This document shows, one piece after another, positions 16,823 through 25,136 of a DNA stretch of 64,000 nucleotides (the first letter of the stretch is position 1; each line of letters starts with the position of its first letter). The notes beneath the pieces were generated by a model. The model was not told where the DNA came from, made no database searches, and was given only the letters and a program-made list of their open reading frames with translations. A program made the position numbers and the translations under genes. The stretch is from Streptomyces sp. APSN-46.1 (lineage in GTDB: Bacteria > Actinomycetota > Actinomycetes > Streptomycetales > Streptomycetaceae), in the NCBI RefSeq assembly GCF_022815725.1, contig NZ_JALGRF010000004.1:274133-338132 (forward strand). The letters are read 5' to 3'.

Positions 16823-17299
16823 CCCACGCAGTACGCAGTACGGAAGAGCAGGCGCTGGAGCCCGGTCGGTCACGACCGAGGATCGCGCCGTGCCGTGCCC
16901 CGGAGCGGGGTACAGCGTGATCGCCCCGGCGGGCGCCGGGGGCGCGCAAGGGGCGCGCAGCTTGGTATCGCAGGGCCGCAAGCTCGGGAAATGGCGGGGT
17001 TCCCGAACGGCGCGGCCTTTTCGGCATGTCCGGGGTGCGGTGTTTTGGCGGAACGTTCATCCCCTGCGAGGCCCCGGTTTCACCTGAGTCCAGGGCGCTG
17101 ACCTGGGGCGTAGGGGGCGCGAATGAGGTTTATCCGATGTTGCTCATGCTTGCGGGGGAATCGCAGCCTCTCGGGTGGTTCGCCGGGGATTCGGTGGGCA
17201 ATTCTGATCTCGCGACGTCGTCACCACACGGAACGACCGAGGCGGTCGGCCAACTGCCTTGGAAGAGAACCCACTTCGGTTTCATGGAGGACAAAGAAC
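16823..17299. other. Long intergenic region
   Basis: About 475 bp upstream of the small secreted-protein gene. I see no gene, tRNA or clear hairpin. It probably holds the promoter and a long 5' leader for that gene, which has a strong GGAGG site at its end. Confidence 0.4.
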
Positions 17300-17611
17300 A
17301 TGGCAAGCATCCGTACCGCCCGCGTCATCGCCGCCGTCGCCGCGCTCCCCCTCGCTGTCGCACTCTTCGGCGGGGTGGCCTCGGCAGACAACGGCTCTTT
17401 CGCGAACGACGGATCGAATGCGAGCGTTGCCAGCGTCATCGGCAGCGGCGTGGGCGGAAACAACCACGGCAACTCCTCCACCTCTCAGCAGGTCGCCACG
17501 GGCTCCGGCGCGTCGAACCAGAACAACACCGCGCAGGTCAACGGCTCGGCCTTCACGGCGATCGACCAGTCCAACTCCGACGTCGCGGTGGACTTCCACC
17601 CGTGGTGGTAG
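17300..17611 (+). CDS. Small secreted Asn/Ser/Gly-rich protein
   Basis: A 103-residue preprotein with GGAGG nine bases before the ATG. The signal peptide covers about residues 1-30 and ends GGVASADNG. The mature part (about 73 residues) has no Cys. It consists of alternating Asn/Ser/Gly with short hydrophobic residues (ASVASVIGSGVGG, STSQQVATGSGASNQNN, NSDVAVDFHPWW). That pattern recalls surface amyloid-like or spore-coat proteins of Streptomyces, but it lacks chaplin cysteines and rodlin features. Expected to be exported; function unknown. A large terminator follows. Confidence 0.65.
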   Translation: MASIRTARVIAAVAALPLAVALFGGVASADNGSFANDGSNASVASVIGSGVGGNNHGNSSTSQQVATGSGASNQNNTAQVNGSAFTAIDQSNSDVAVDFHPWW

Positions 17612-17637
17612 ACCGCCCCTGAGCGGCGCTGACCACT

Positions 17638-17689
17638 GAGGGCGCCTGTGCGACCGGACCGGCTGGGGTCCGGTAGCGCAGGCGCCCTC
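17638..17689 (+). terminator. Long hairpin terminator
   Basis: A 23-bp stem with two mismatches begins GAGGGCGCC and closes GGCGCCCTC, with a six-base loop. It lies 27 bp after the stop of the small secreted-protein gene. Confidence 0.82.
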
Positions 17690-17721
17690 GCGCGTTCCCG
17701 ACCTTGACATCGACCAGGAAT

Positions 17722-17736
17722 CTGACGGACAGTCAG
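17722..17736. promoter_or_regulatory. Candidate TetR-type operator at the igr-like operon promoter
   Basis: CTGAC-GGACA-GTCAG is a perfect 5-bp inverted repeat in the 40 bp before the first acyl-CoA dehydrogenase start. A TTGACA at 17704-17709 could be its -35 box. The binding protein is unknown; no regulator gene is beside it. Confidence 0.45.
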
Positions 17737-17772
17737 GTTCACTCGTTGATGTGATGCCGGGAGGCCAGCGCC

Positions 17773-18933
17773 GTGCACCTCGCCCCGACCCAAGGCCAGT
17801 TGCGGCTCCGCGCCGAACTGCGGGAGTACTTCCAGAACCTGCTGCCGGACGGGGTGCCCGAAGACCCCGCCGCCCAGCGCGCGCTGCTGCGCCGCATCGG
17901 CGCCGACGGACTGCTCGGCCTCGGCTGGCCCGTCGAGTACGGAGGCCAAGGCTGCGGCCCCGGCGAGCAGTTCGTGTTCTTCGACGAGGCCTACCGGGCC
18001 GGGGCGCCCGTCTCCATGGTCACCCTCAACACCGTCGGCCCGACTTTGATGAAGTACGGGACGCGGGAGCAGAAGGAGTACTTCCTGCCCCGGATTCTGA
18101 AGGGGGAGCTCGTCTTCGCCATCGGCTACTCCGAGCCCGAAGCCGGCACCGACCTCGCCTCCCTCCGTACCCGGGCCGTCCGCGACGGCGGCGCCGACGG
18201 GGACTGGGTGGTCGACGGGCAGAAGATCTTCACCTCGAACGCCCAGAACGCGGACTGGATCTGGCTCGCCTGCCGCACTGATCCGGAGGCCCCCAAACAC
18301 AAGGGGATCTCCATCATCCTGGTGCCCACCGACACCCCCGGGTTCGCCTGGACCCCGATCGACACGGTCGGCGGGCTCACCACCACGGCGACGTACTACG
18401 ACTCCATCCGCGTGCCGGCCGGCAACCTCGTCGGACCCGAGCACGGCGGGTGGGGACTGATCACCAACCAGCTCAACCACGAGCGCGTGGCCCTCGCCGC
18501 CATCGGCATGCAGGCCGAGGACTTCTTCCGGCGCGCACTCGGCCACGCCCGTACCCCCGACCCGGTGACCGGAGACCGCCCGGCCGACCGCCCCTGGGTG
18601 CGGTCCCGGCTCGCCGAGGCACACGCGCGGCTGGCCGCCGTACGCCTGCTCAACTGGCGCCTCGTCCAGGACGTGGGCGCCGGCACCCTCGCCCCGGGCG
18701 ACGCCAGCGGCGTGAAGTTCCTCGGCACCGAATCCACCGTCGAGGTGTACCGGATGTGCCAGGAGGTGGTGGGCGAGGAGGCACTCGTACGGGGGCCGGC
18801 GGCCTTCGCGGGCGGTGAGCTGGAGCGGATGAACCGGGCCGCCCAGATCAACACCTTCGGTGGCGGGGTCAGCGAGGTCCAACGGGAGATCGTCGCCATG
18901 ATGCGGCTCGGCATGAAGGGGAGGAAGCGATGA
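17773..18933 (+). CDS. Acyl-CoA dehydrogenase, ChsE2/FadE29-like
   Basis: A 386-residue FAD-dependent enzyme that introduces an alpha-beta double bond into an acyl-CoA. The FAD block GYSEPEAGTDLASLRTRA (about residues 118-135), the VDGQKIFTSNAQNADWIWLA stretch (about 150-170) and a C-terminal NTFGGGVSEVQREIVAM are typical. The usual YEG catalytic context is replaced by FGG. In mycobacteria FadE28 and FadE29 form an alpha2beta2 heterotetramer on 3-carbon steroid side chains. This protein has the FadE29 length, and its partner is two genes on. GTG start after GGGAGG; overlaps the next gene by four bases (ATGA). Confidence 0.85.
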   Translation: MHLAPTQGQLRLRAELREYFQNLLPDGVPEDPAAQRALLRRIGADGLLGLGWPVEYGGQGCGPGEQFVFFDEAYRAGAPVSMVTLNTVGPTLMKYGTREQKEYFLPRILKGELVFAIGYSEPEAGTDLASLRTRAVRDGGADGDWVVDGQKIFTSNAQNADWIWLACRTDPEAPKHKGISIILVPTDTPGFAWTPIDTVGGLTTTATYYDSIRVPAGNLVGPEHGGWGLITNQLNHERVALAAIGMQAEDFFRRALGHARTPDPVTGDRPADRPWVRSRLAEAHARLAAVRLLNWRLVQDVGAGTLAPGDASGVKFLGTESTVEVYRMCQEVVGEEALVRGPAAFAGGELERMNRAAQINTFGGGVSEVQREIVAMMRLGMKGRKR

Positions 18934-19976
18934 CCGCCACGGCGGACGAGCCGGACGGAGCCGATGAGGCGGCCCGGTTCCACGAGCTGCTCAAGGCCTT
19001 CGAGGGGCGGGCCGCCGTCACCGGGGGCCGGGCCAAGGACCCGGTCAACGATCCGATGATCCGCCACTGGTGCGAGGCGATGGGCGACGCCAACCCCGCC
19101 TACACCGGCCCGGACGCCATCGCGCCGCCCACCATGCTCCAGGCGTGGACGATGGGCGGGCTCTCCGGCCACACCGGCCGTTCCTCCGCCCAGGACGAGC
19201 TCTTCGCACTCCTCGACGGGGCAGGCTGCACCTCCGTGGTCGCCACCGACTGCGAGCAGGAGTACGTGCGGCCGCTGCGCCCCGGTGACGCGGTCACCTT
19301 CGACGCCGTCATCGAGTCCGTGTCACCCCGCAAGACGACCACGCTGGGCGCCGGCCACTTCGTGACGACCCGGATGGACGTCCACGCGAACGGAGAGCTC
19401 GCCGGGACCCACCGTTTCCGGATCCTCAAGTACGCCCCGCCGCCGAAGCCCACGCCGCGGCCAAAGCCCACGCCCGCGCCGAAGCCCACGCCGGAAGGCC
19501 AGACACCGCCACAGACCCGGGGGAAGCACCCCCAGCGCCCGCCCCGGCGCCCGCGCCCCGTGATCAACCGCGACAACCAGGGATTCTGGGACGGAGTCCG
19601 GGATCACAGGCTGCTGATCCAGCGCTGCACCGCATGCGGGACCCTCCGCTTCCCCTGGCTCCCCGGCTGCAACGCCTGCGCCTCCCCCGACTGGGACACC
19701 GTCGAGGCGACCGGAACCGGCGCGGTGTTCTCGTACGTCGTCATGCATCACCCGACCTTCCCGGCCTTCACCGCGCATGATCATCCCGCTGACGCGGGGG
19801 GCCCCGGGGGCCCTTACGCGGTCGCGCTCGTCGAACTCGCGGAGGGCGTCCGCATGATCAGCAACATCACCGGTGTCCCGTACGACAAGGTCCGCATCGG
19901 AATGCCCGTCCGGCTGGAGTTCCTCCGCGTGGACGAAGAGCTGGAACTGCCCGTCTTCCGGGGGAGCGACGGCTGA
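18930..19976 (+). CDS. Fused MaoC-like and DUF35 OB-fold protein, ChsH2-like
   Basis: A 348-residue two-domain protein. The N-terminal hot-dog MaoC-like domain (about residues 12-168) has HWCEAMGDANPAYTG, but the catalytic His of hydratases is Tyr here, as in non-catalytic ChsH2 domains. A Pro/Lys linker with KPTP repeats (169-211) leads to the DUF35 domain. That domain contains a four-Cys zinc ribbon (Cys233, Cys236, Cys247, Cys250) and an OB fold. In mycobacteria ChsH2 pairs with ChsH1 for hydration, and its DUF35 domain is required by the Ltp2 aldolase. Both partners follow in the same operon. It overlaps the neighbour on each side. Confidence 0.85.
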   Translation: MTATADEPDGADEAARFHELLKAFEGRAAVTGGRAKDPVNDPMIRHWCEAMGDANPAYTGPDAIAPPTMLQAWTMGGLSGHTGRSSAQDELFALLDGAGCTSVVATDCEQEYVRPLRPGDAVTFDAVIESVSPRKTTTLGAGHFVTTRMDVHANGELAGTHRFRILKYAPPPKPTPRPKPTPAPKPTPEGQTPPQTRGKHPQRPPRRPRPVINRDNQGFWDGVRDHRLLIQRCTACGTLRFPWLPGCNACASPDWDTVEATGTGAVFSYVVMHHPTFPAFTAHDHPADAGGPGGPYAVALVELAEGVRMISNITGVPYDKVRIGMPVRLEFLRVDEELELPVFRGSDG

Positions 19977-21031
19977 TGGACTTTCACCCCACCGAGGAGC
20001 AGGCCGCCGCGGCAGGCCTCGCCGCCCGGATCTTCGGCGACCTCGCCACCCACGACCGCCTCGCCGCCACCGGCACCGGCAGCGACACCGAGCTCTGGAA
20101 GACCCTGACCGCTGCCGGCCTGACCGCCGCCGTCGAGGACATCGGCCTGCTCGGCCTGGTCCTGCTGCTGGAGGAGCAGGGCCGCACCACCGCGCAGGTC
20201 CCGTACGCCGCCACCTGCGTGTACGGGACCCTGCCCGTCGCCCGGCACGGCAGCCCCGAGCAGCGGGCCCGGCTGCTGCCCGCCCTCGGGACGGGCGAGG
20301 CGGTGGCCACCGGCGCCTTCCCGGCCCGAGGCCGTATCACCGCCTCGCCGGACGGGCGGCTCACCGGAACCGCGCCCGCCGTGCCATGGCTGCGCGACGC
20401 CACGCACGTACTGGTCCCGGACGCGGACCGGGTGCTGTGGCTCGTACGGACGGACGCGCCCGGCGTGGGCACCGAACCGGTGGAGACCACGGCCCCGTGG
20501 TCGGCGGGCCGGCTGACCCTGACCGGGGCGGAGGCGGAGCGCCTCGGCGCCGAGGACGCCTACGACCAGGTCCTCGCCGCCGCCCGGACGGCATTCGCCG
20601 GCCTCCAGGCGGGGGTCTGCGCGGGCTCGCTGGCCCGCGCCGTCGAGTACACCTCCACCCGCGAGCAGTTCGGGCGGCCGCTGTCCACGAACCAGGGGGT
20701 CATGCTGCGCGCGGCCGACGCGTACATGGACACCGAGGCGATCCGGGTCACCGCCTACGAGGCCGCCTGGCGCATCGATGAGGGGCTTCCGGCGGGCGAG
20801 CACGCGCTGACGGCGGCCTGGTGGGCCTCCGAGGCGGGGAAGCGGGTGGTGCACACGGGCCAGCACCTGCACGGCGGGACGGGCGCGGATCTGGACCACC
20901 CCGTACACCGCCATTTCCTGTGGGGGCGCCAGCTGGACGCGTACCTGGGCTGCGGCAGCGAGCTGCTGTCCGAACTGGGCGCCCTCATCACCGCCGACGT
21001 GCCGGACGCACCCGAGGAGGACGCCGCATGA
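19976..21031 (+). CDS. Acyl-CoA dehydrogenase, ChsE1/FadE28-like
   Basis: A 351-residue, shorter and more divergent acyl-CoA dehydrogenase. Recognisable parts are LEEQGRTTAQVPYAATC, the segment CAGSLARAVEYTSTREQFGRPL (about residues 215-236) and HGGTGADLDHPVHRHFLW (about 303-320). The last part corresponds to the FAD/dimer contact region. The N-terminal FAD block is weak, as in FadE28, the second subunit of the steroid side-chain dehydrogenase. It is expected to pair with the full-length dehydrogenase encoded three genes upstream. ATG start overlaps the previous stop by one base (TGATG); ATGA overlap with the next gene. Confidence 0.82.
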   Translation: MDFHPTEEQAAAAGLAARIFGDLATHDRLAATGTGSDTELWKTLTAAGLTAAVEDIGLLGLVLLLEEQGRTTAQVPYAATCVYGTLPVARHGSPEQRARLLPALGTGEAVATGAFPARGRITASPDGRLTGTAPAVPWLRDATHVLVPDADRVLWLVRTDAPGVGTEPVETTAPWSAGRLTLTGAEAERLGAEDAYDQVLAAARTAFAGLQAGVCAGSLARAVEYTSTREQFGRPLSTNQGVMLRAADAYMDTEAIRVTAYEAAWRIDEGLPAGEHALTAAWWASEAGKRVVHTGQHLHGGTGADLDHPVHRHFLWGRQLDAYLGCGSELLSELGALITADVPDAPEEDAA

Positions 21032-21432
21032 ACGTCGGCGACACACTGCCGCCGCTGGAGATCCCGGTCACCCGCACCCTGATCGTCGCGGGCGCGATCG
21101 CCTCCCGCGACTACCAGGACGTGCACCACGACGCCGAGCTCGCACGGGCGAAAGGCTCCCCGGACATCTTCATGAACATCCTGACCACCAACGGCCTGGT
21201 CGGCCGGTACATCACCGACCATCTCGGTCCGCACGCCGTGCTGCGCAAGGTGGCCATCCGCCTCGGCGCCCCCAATTACCCCGGCGACACCATGACCTTG
21301 ACCGGCACCGTCACCGCCCTGGCCGGGGACACCGCCGAGATCCGCGTGGTCGGCGCCAACGGCATCGGCCGCCACGTCACCGGAACCGTCACCGTCGCCG
21401 TCCCCCTCGGCGCCGAGGAGGGCGTGGCATGA
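21028..21432 (+). CDS. MaoC-like enoyl-CoA hydratase subunit, ChsH1-like
   Basis: A 134-residue single hot-dog domain. The hydratase signature is present in SRDYQDVHHD, with the catalytic Asp28/His33 pair (Asp, four residues, His) seen in ChsH1. The rest, GSPDIFMNILTTNGLVGRYITDH, is the usual substrate-pocket helix. It should form a heterotetramer with the MaoC domain of the fused protein two genes upstream. The product would be a hydroxyacyl-CoA for the aldolase encoded next. The start is fixed by the ATGA overlap; the next gene overlaps by four bases. Confidence 0.87.
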   Translation: MNVGDTLPPLEIPVTRTLIVAGAIASRDYQDVHHDAELARAKGSPDIFMNILTTNGLVGRYITDHLGPHAVLRKVAIRLGAPNYPGDTMTLTGTVTALAGDTAEIRVVGANGIGRHVTGTVTVAVPLGAEEGVA

Positions 21433-22595
21433 GCGTGCGCCACCGCGACGAGCTGGGCGGCCGCGCCGCCATCGCCGGCATCGGGGCGACGGAGTTCTCC
21501 AAGGACTCCGGCCGTAGCGAGCTCAAGCTCGCCGTCGAGGCCGTCCACGCCGCGCTCGACGACGCCGGGCTCACCCCCGCCGACGTCGACGGCATGGTCA
21601 CCTTCACGATGGACACCAGCCCCGAGATCACCGTGGCCCAGGCGGCCGGCATCGGGGACCTCTCCTTCTTCTCCCGCATCCACTACGGCGGCGGCGCGGC
21701 CTGCGCCACCGTCCAGCAGGCCGCCCTCGCCGTCGCGACCGGGGTCGCGGAGGTCGTGGTCTGCTACCGGGCCTTCAACGAGCGCTCCGGCCGCCGCTTC
21801 GGCTCGGGCGTACAGCAGCGCGAGCCGTCCGCGGAGGGCGCGGCGCTCGGCTGGTCGCTGCCCTGGGGCCTGCTCACCCCGGCCTCCTGGGTGGCCATGA
21901 CCGCCCAGCGCTATCTGCACACCTACAACCTGACGCCCGAGGCCTTCGGGCACGTCGCGGTCACGGACCGCCGGCACGCCGCCAACAACCCCGCCGCGTA
22001 CTTCCACGGCAAGCCCATCACCCTTGCCGACCACGCGGCCTCGCGGTGGATCGTCGAGCCGCTGCGGCTCCTCGACTGCTGCCAGGAGACGGACGGTGGG
22101 CAGGCCGTCATCGTCACCAGCACCGAACGGGCCAGGGACCTGCGGCACACACCCGCCGTGATCACAGCGGCCGCCCAGGGCGCCGGCCGCCGCCAGGAGG
22201 GGATGACCTCCTTCTATCGCGACGATCTGACCGGGCTGCCGGAGATGGACGTGGTCGCCCGCCAGCTGTGGCGGACCAGCGGGCTGCGGCCGTCGGACAT
22301 CGACGTCGGCATCCTCTACGACCACTTCACGCCGTTCGTGCTGATGCAGCTGGAGGAGTTCGGCTTCTGCGCGCCCGGGGAGGCCGCCGACTTCGTGGCC
22401 GCCGACGCGTTGCCGATCAACACGCACGGCGGCCAGCTCGGGGAGGCCTACCTGCACGGAATGAACGGCATCGCCGAGGCCGTCCGCCAGCTGCGCGGCA
22501 GCTCCGTCAACCAGGTCGAGGGCGCGGCGCACGCCCTGGTCACGGCCGGCACCGGGGTGCCGACCTCCGGACTGATACTCGGCGCGGACGGCTGA
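21429..22595 (+). CDS. Thiolase-fold lipid-transfer protein/aldolase, Ltp2-like
   Basis: A 388-residue thiolase-superfamily protein. The usual thiolase N-terminal nucleophilic Cys loop is not typical: the segment around residue 94 reads YGGGAACATVQQAA. Tyrosines sit in DVGILYDHFTPFVL (about residues 297-310) and GGQLGEAYLHGMNGI (about 336-350), matching Ltp2-type aldolases that use Tyr for retro-aldol cleavage. In the mycobacterial igr operon Ltp2 cleaves the hydroxylated side-chain thioester to a ketone and propionyl-CoA, with help from a DUF35 partner. It is the last gene of the five; a hairpin follows. Confidence 0.85.
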   Translation: MSVRHRDELGGRAAIAGIGATEFSKDSGRSELKLAVEAVHAALDDAGLTPADVDGMVTFTMDTSPEITVAQAAGIGDLSFFSRIHYGGGAACATVQQAALAVATGVAEVVVCYRAFNERSGRRFGSGVQQREPSAEGAALGWSLPWGLLTPASWVAMTAQRYLHTYNLTPEAFGHVAVTDRRHAANNPAAYFHGKPITLADHAASRWIVEPLRLLDCCQETDGGQAVIVTSTERARDLRHTPAVITAAAQGAGRRQEGMTSFYRDDLTGLPEMDVVARQLWRTSGLRPSDIDVGILYDHFTPFVLMQLEEFGFCAPGEAADFVAADALPINTHGGQLGEAYLHGMNGIAEAVRQLRGSSVNQVEGAAHALVTAGTGVPTSGLILGADG

Positions 22596-22644
22596 CCGCC
22601 GGCGGCGGACCCGGAGTGCGACGCCCCGCCTCCTCCACCTTCAG

Positions 22645-22666
22645 GAGGTGGGGCACGCCCCACCTC
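22645..22666 (+). terminator. Short-loop hairpin after the igr-like operon
   Basis: GAGGTGGGGC / GCCCCACCTC, a perfect 10-bp inverted repeat with a two-base centre, lies 50 bp past the stop. It could also be an operator for the downstream sigma factor gene. Confidence 0.55.
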
Positions 22667-22740
22667 TACAACCTGAGACGGATCCCGCTTCGGCACCTGC
22701 GGCCGATCCCAGAACCGGAGCGCGCTCATAGCGTGGAGGC

Positions 22741-23274
22741 ATGACCACGCCTGTGTGCACGCTCGCCTCGAACCCGACGCCGTACCCGTCGTTCTCGGCG
22801 TACGTACGGACCCGCGGCACCGTCCTGATGCGCACCGCACGCTCGCTCACCGCCAACCCGTGTGACGCCGAGGACCTGCTCCAGACAGCCCTCGCGAAGA
22901 CGTACGTCGCCTGGGACCGGATCGAGGACCATCGGGCCCTGGACGGCTATGTCCGGCGGGCACTGGTCAACACCCGCACCTCCCAGTGGCGCAAGCGCAA
23001 GGTGGACGAGTTCGCCTGCGACGAGCTCCCGGAGATCGAGGAGGCGCCGGCCACCGACCCCGCCGAGGCGCAGGCACTGCGCGACGCGATGTGGCGCGCG
23101 GTCACCCGGCTTCCCGACCGGCAGCGGGCCATGGTCGTCCTGCGCTACTACGAGGACCTGACCGAGGTGCAGACCGCCGAGCTGCTCGGGGTCTCGGTCG
23201 GCACGGTCAAGAGCGCCGTCTCCCGCGCGCTCGTCAAGCTCCGCGAGGACCCGGAACTCACCCCGGTCCGCTGA
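22741..23274 (+). CDS. ECF RNA polymerase sigma factor, SigE-family type
   Basis: A 177-residue ECF sigma factor. Region 2 covers about residues 15-85, with LMRTARSLTANPCDAEDLLQTALAKTYVAW. Region 4 covers about 115-170, with LPDRQRAMVVLRYYEDLTEVQTAELLGVSVGTVKSAVSRAL. The family name (SigE family) denotes the Streptomyces group, not sigE itself. No anti-sigma gene is adjacent, so control is unclear. The neighbours are the igr-like operon upstream and a triple parS cluster plus an acyl-CoA ligase downstream. The ATG follows GGAGGC. Confidence 0.88.
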   Translation: MTTPVCTLASNPTPYPSFSAYVRTRGTVLMRTARSLTANPCDAEDLLQTALAKTYVAWDRIEDHRALDGYVRRALVNTRTSQWRKRKVDEFACDELPEIEEAPATDPAEAQALRDAMWRAVTRLPDRQRAMVVLRYYEDLTEVQTAELLGVSVGTVKSAVSRALVKLREDPELTPVR

Positions 23275-23283
23275 TCGGGCGAT

Positions 23284-23297
23284 GTTCCACGTGAAAC
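23284..23297. other. parS: parS site, one mismatch
   Basis: GTTCCACGTGAAAC differs from the consensus at one base (position 4). It is the first of three sites in 61 bp. Confidence 0.8.
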
Positions 23298-23308
23298 AAG
23301 CGCGCCGT

Positions 23309-23322
23309 GTTTCACGTGAAAC
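23309..23322. other. parS: parS site (perfect)
   Basis: GTTTCACGTGAAAC, second of the intergenic cluster; its centre lies 25 bp from the first. Confidence 0.93.
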
Positions 23323-23330
23323 AGTCCGGC

Positions 23331-23344
23331 GTTTCACGTGAAAC
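23331..23344. other. parS: parS site (perfect)
   Basis: GTTTCACGTGAAAC, third of the intergenic cluster; its centre lies 22 bp from the second. Confidence 0.93.
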
Positions 23345-23385
23345 ACCCCGTCGGTGGACTTACGCTGCGAATACTCGACGTCTTT

Positions 23386-23399
23386 CTACCCTCGGGTAG
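23386..23399. promoter_or_regulatory. Candidate operator upstream of the acyl-CoA ligase
   Basis: CTACCC-TC-GGGTAG is a perfect 6-bp inverted repeat 80 bp before the ligase start. The size suits a TetR-family repressor of fatty-acid genes; the regulator is unknown. Confidence 0.45.
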
Positions 23400-23479
23400 T
23401 GACATGCCGACCGGTACGTGCGCAGAATCGGCAAGCACCGTAGCCGTCGCAGCGCCGCAGCGCCCACCGGGAGGACGCT

Positions 23480-25129
23480 TTGCTGAGCACCATGCAGGAC
23501 GTACCGCTCCTCGTCACCCGCATACTCCAACACGGGATGACGATCCACGGAAAGTCCCAGGTCACGACCTGGACCGGGGAGGCTGAGCCGCACCGCCGCA
23601 GCTTTGCCGAGATCGGTACCCGCGCCACCCGCCTAGCCAACGCACTGCGCGATGAGCTCGGCGTCCAGCAGGACGACCGAGTTGCCACGCTCATGTGGAA
23701 CAACGCCGAGCACGTCGAGGCGTACTTCGCGATCCCCTCGATGGGCGCGGTACTCCACACCCTCAACCTCCGGCTGCCCCCTGAGCAGTTGGTCTTCATC
23801 GTCAACCACGCCGCGGACCGGGTCGTGCTCGTCAACGGCACCCTGCTGCCGCTGCTCGCACCGCTGCTGCCGCACCTGCCCACCATCGAGCACGTCGTGG
23901 TCGCGGGCATCGGCGACCGCTCCGTGCTCGAAGGCCTCGACGTGCGCGTGCACGAGTACGAGGAGCTCCTCGCGGGTCGCCCCAACACCTACGCCTGGCC
24001 CGAGCTGGACGAGCGCCAGGCCGCCGCCATGTGCTACACCTCCGGCACCACCGGGGACCCCAAGGGCGTTGTCTACTCGCACCGCTCGATCTACCTGCAC
24101 TCCATGCAGGTCAACATGGCCCAGTCGATGGGGCTGACCGACAAGGACACCGCCCTCGTCGTCGTTCCGCAGTTCCACGTGAACGCCTGGGGCCTGCCGC
24201 ACGCCACCTTCATGACCGGCATCAACCTGCTGATGCCGGACCGCTTCCTGCAGCCCGCCCCGCTCGCCGAGATGATCGAGCGGGAGAAGCCCACGTACGC
24301 CGCGGCCGTCCCCACCATCTGGCAGGGCCTGCTGGCCGAGATCACCGCCAACCCGCGCGATCTGACCTCGATGAAGCAGGTCACCATCGGCGGAGCGGCC
24401 TGCCCGCCCTCCCTGATGGAGGCCTACGACAAGCTCGGCGTCCGCCTCTGCCACGCCTGGGGCATGACCGAGACCTCGCCCCTGGGCACGATGGCGCACC
24501 CGCCAGCCGGTCTGAGCGGCGAGGAGGAGTGGCCGTACCGGGTCACCCAGGGCCGCTTCCCGGCGGGCGTGGAAGCGCGCCTGGTCGGCCCCGGCGGCGA
24601 CTTCCTGCCCTGGGACGGGGAGTCGGCGGGTGAGCTCGAAGTACGCGGCACCTGGATCGCGGGCGCCTACTACGGCGGCGCGTCCGGCGAACCCTTCCGC
24701 CCGGAGGACAAGTTCAGCGCGGACGGCTGGCTCAAGACCGGCGACGTCGGCGTGATCAGCCACGACGGCTTCCTGACCCTGACCGACCGGGCCAAGGACG
24801 TCATCAAGTCGGGCGGCGAGTGGATCTCCAGTGTCGAGCTGGAGAACGCGCTCATGGCGCACCCCGAGATCGCCGAGGCGGCGGTCGTCGCCGTGCCCGA
24901 CGACAAGTGGGGCGAGCGCCCGCTGGCCACCGTCGTCCTCAAGGAGGGCGCGACCGCGGACTACACGGGGCTGCGGGCGTTCCTCGCCCAGTCGATCGCC
25001 AAGTGGCAGCTGCCCGAGCGCTGGACGGTCATCGAGGCCGTGCCGAAGACCAGCGTCGGCAAGTTCGACAAGAAGGTGATCCGCAGGCAGTACGCGGACG
25101 GCGAGCTGGACGTCACCACGCTGGACTAG
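23480..25129 (+). CDS. Long-chain fatty-acid-CoA ligase (AMP-binding)
   Basis: A 549-residue ANL-superfamily acyl-CoA synthetase. The ATP-binding P-loop is [17 protein letters not shown] (about residues 185-201), the A5 motif [12 protein letters not shown] (about 325-336), and later motifs [10 protein letters not shown] and [18 protein letters not shown]. The Lys in [10 protein letters not shown] near the end is the catalytic lysine. It activates a fatty or other carboxylic acid to its CoA thioester. The TTG start after GGGAGGA is preferred; the ATG four codons later is possible. It may supply substrate to the igr-like operon upstream, which is inference. Confidence 0.92.
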   Translation: MLSTMQDVPLLVTRILQHGMTIHGKSQVTTWTGEAEPHRRSFAEIGTRATRLANALRDELGVQQDDRVATLMWNNAEHVEAYFAIPSMGAVLHTLNLRLPPEQLVFIVNHAADRVVLVNGTLLPLLAPLLPHLPTIEHVVVAGIGDRSVLEGLDVRVHEYEELLAGRPNTYAWPELDERQAAAMCYTSGTTGDPKGVVYSHRSIYLHSMQVNMAQSMGLTDKDTALVVVPQFHVNAWGLPHATFMTGINLLMPDRFLQPAPLAEMIEREKPTYAAAVPTIWQGLLAEITANPRDLTSMKQVTIGGAACPPSLMEAYDKLGVRLCHAWGMTETSPLGTMAHPPAGLSGEEEWPYRVTQGRFPAGVEARLVGPGGDFLPWDGESAGELEVRGTWIAGAYYGGASGEPFRPEDKFSADGWLKTGDVGVISHDGFLTLTDRAKDVIKSGGEWISSVELENALMAHPEIAEAAVVAVPDDKWGERPLATVVLKEGATADYTGLRAFLAQSIAKWQLPERWTVIEAVPKTSVGKFDKKVIRRQYADGELDVTTLD

Positions 25130-25136
25130 CCCCGGC

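Noticed and set aside
24174..24187. A parS-like GTTCCACGTGAACG inside the acyl-CoA ligase gene
   Set aside because: Three mismatches to the consensus, and the bases are explained by the coding sequence (Gln-Phe-His-Val-Asn).
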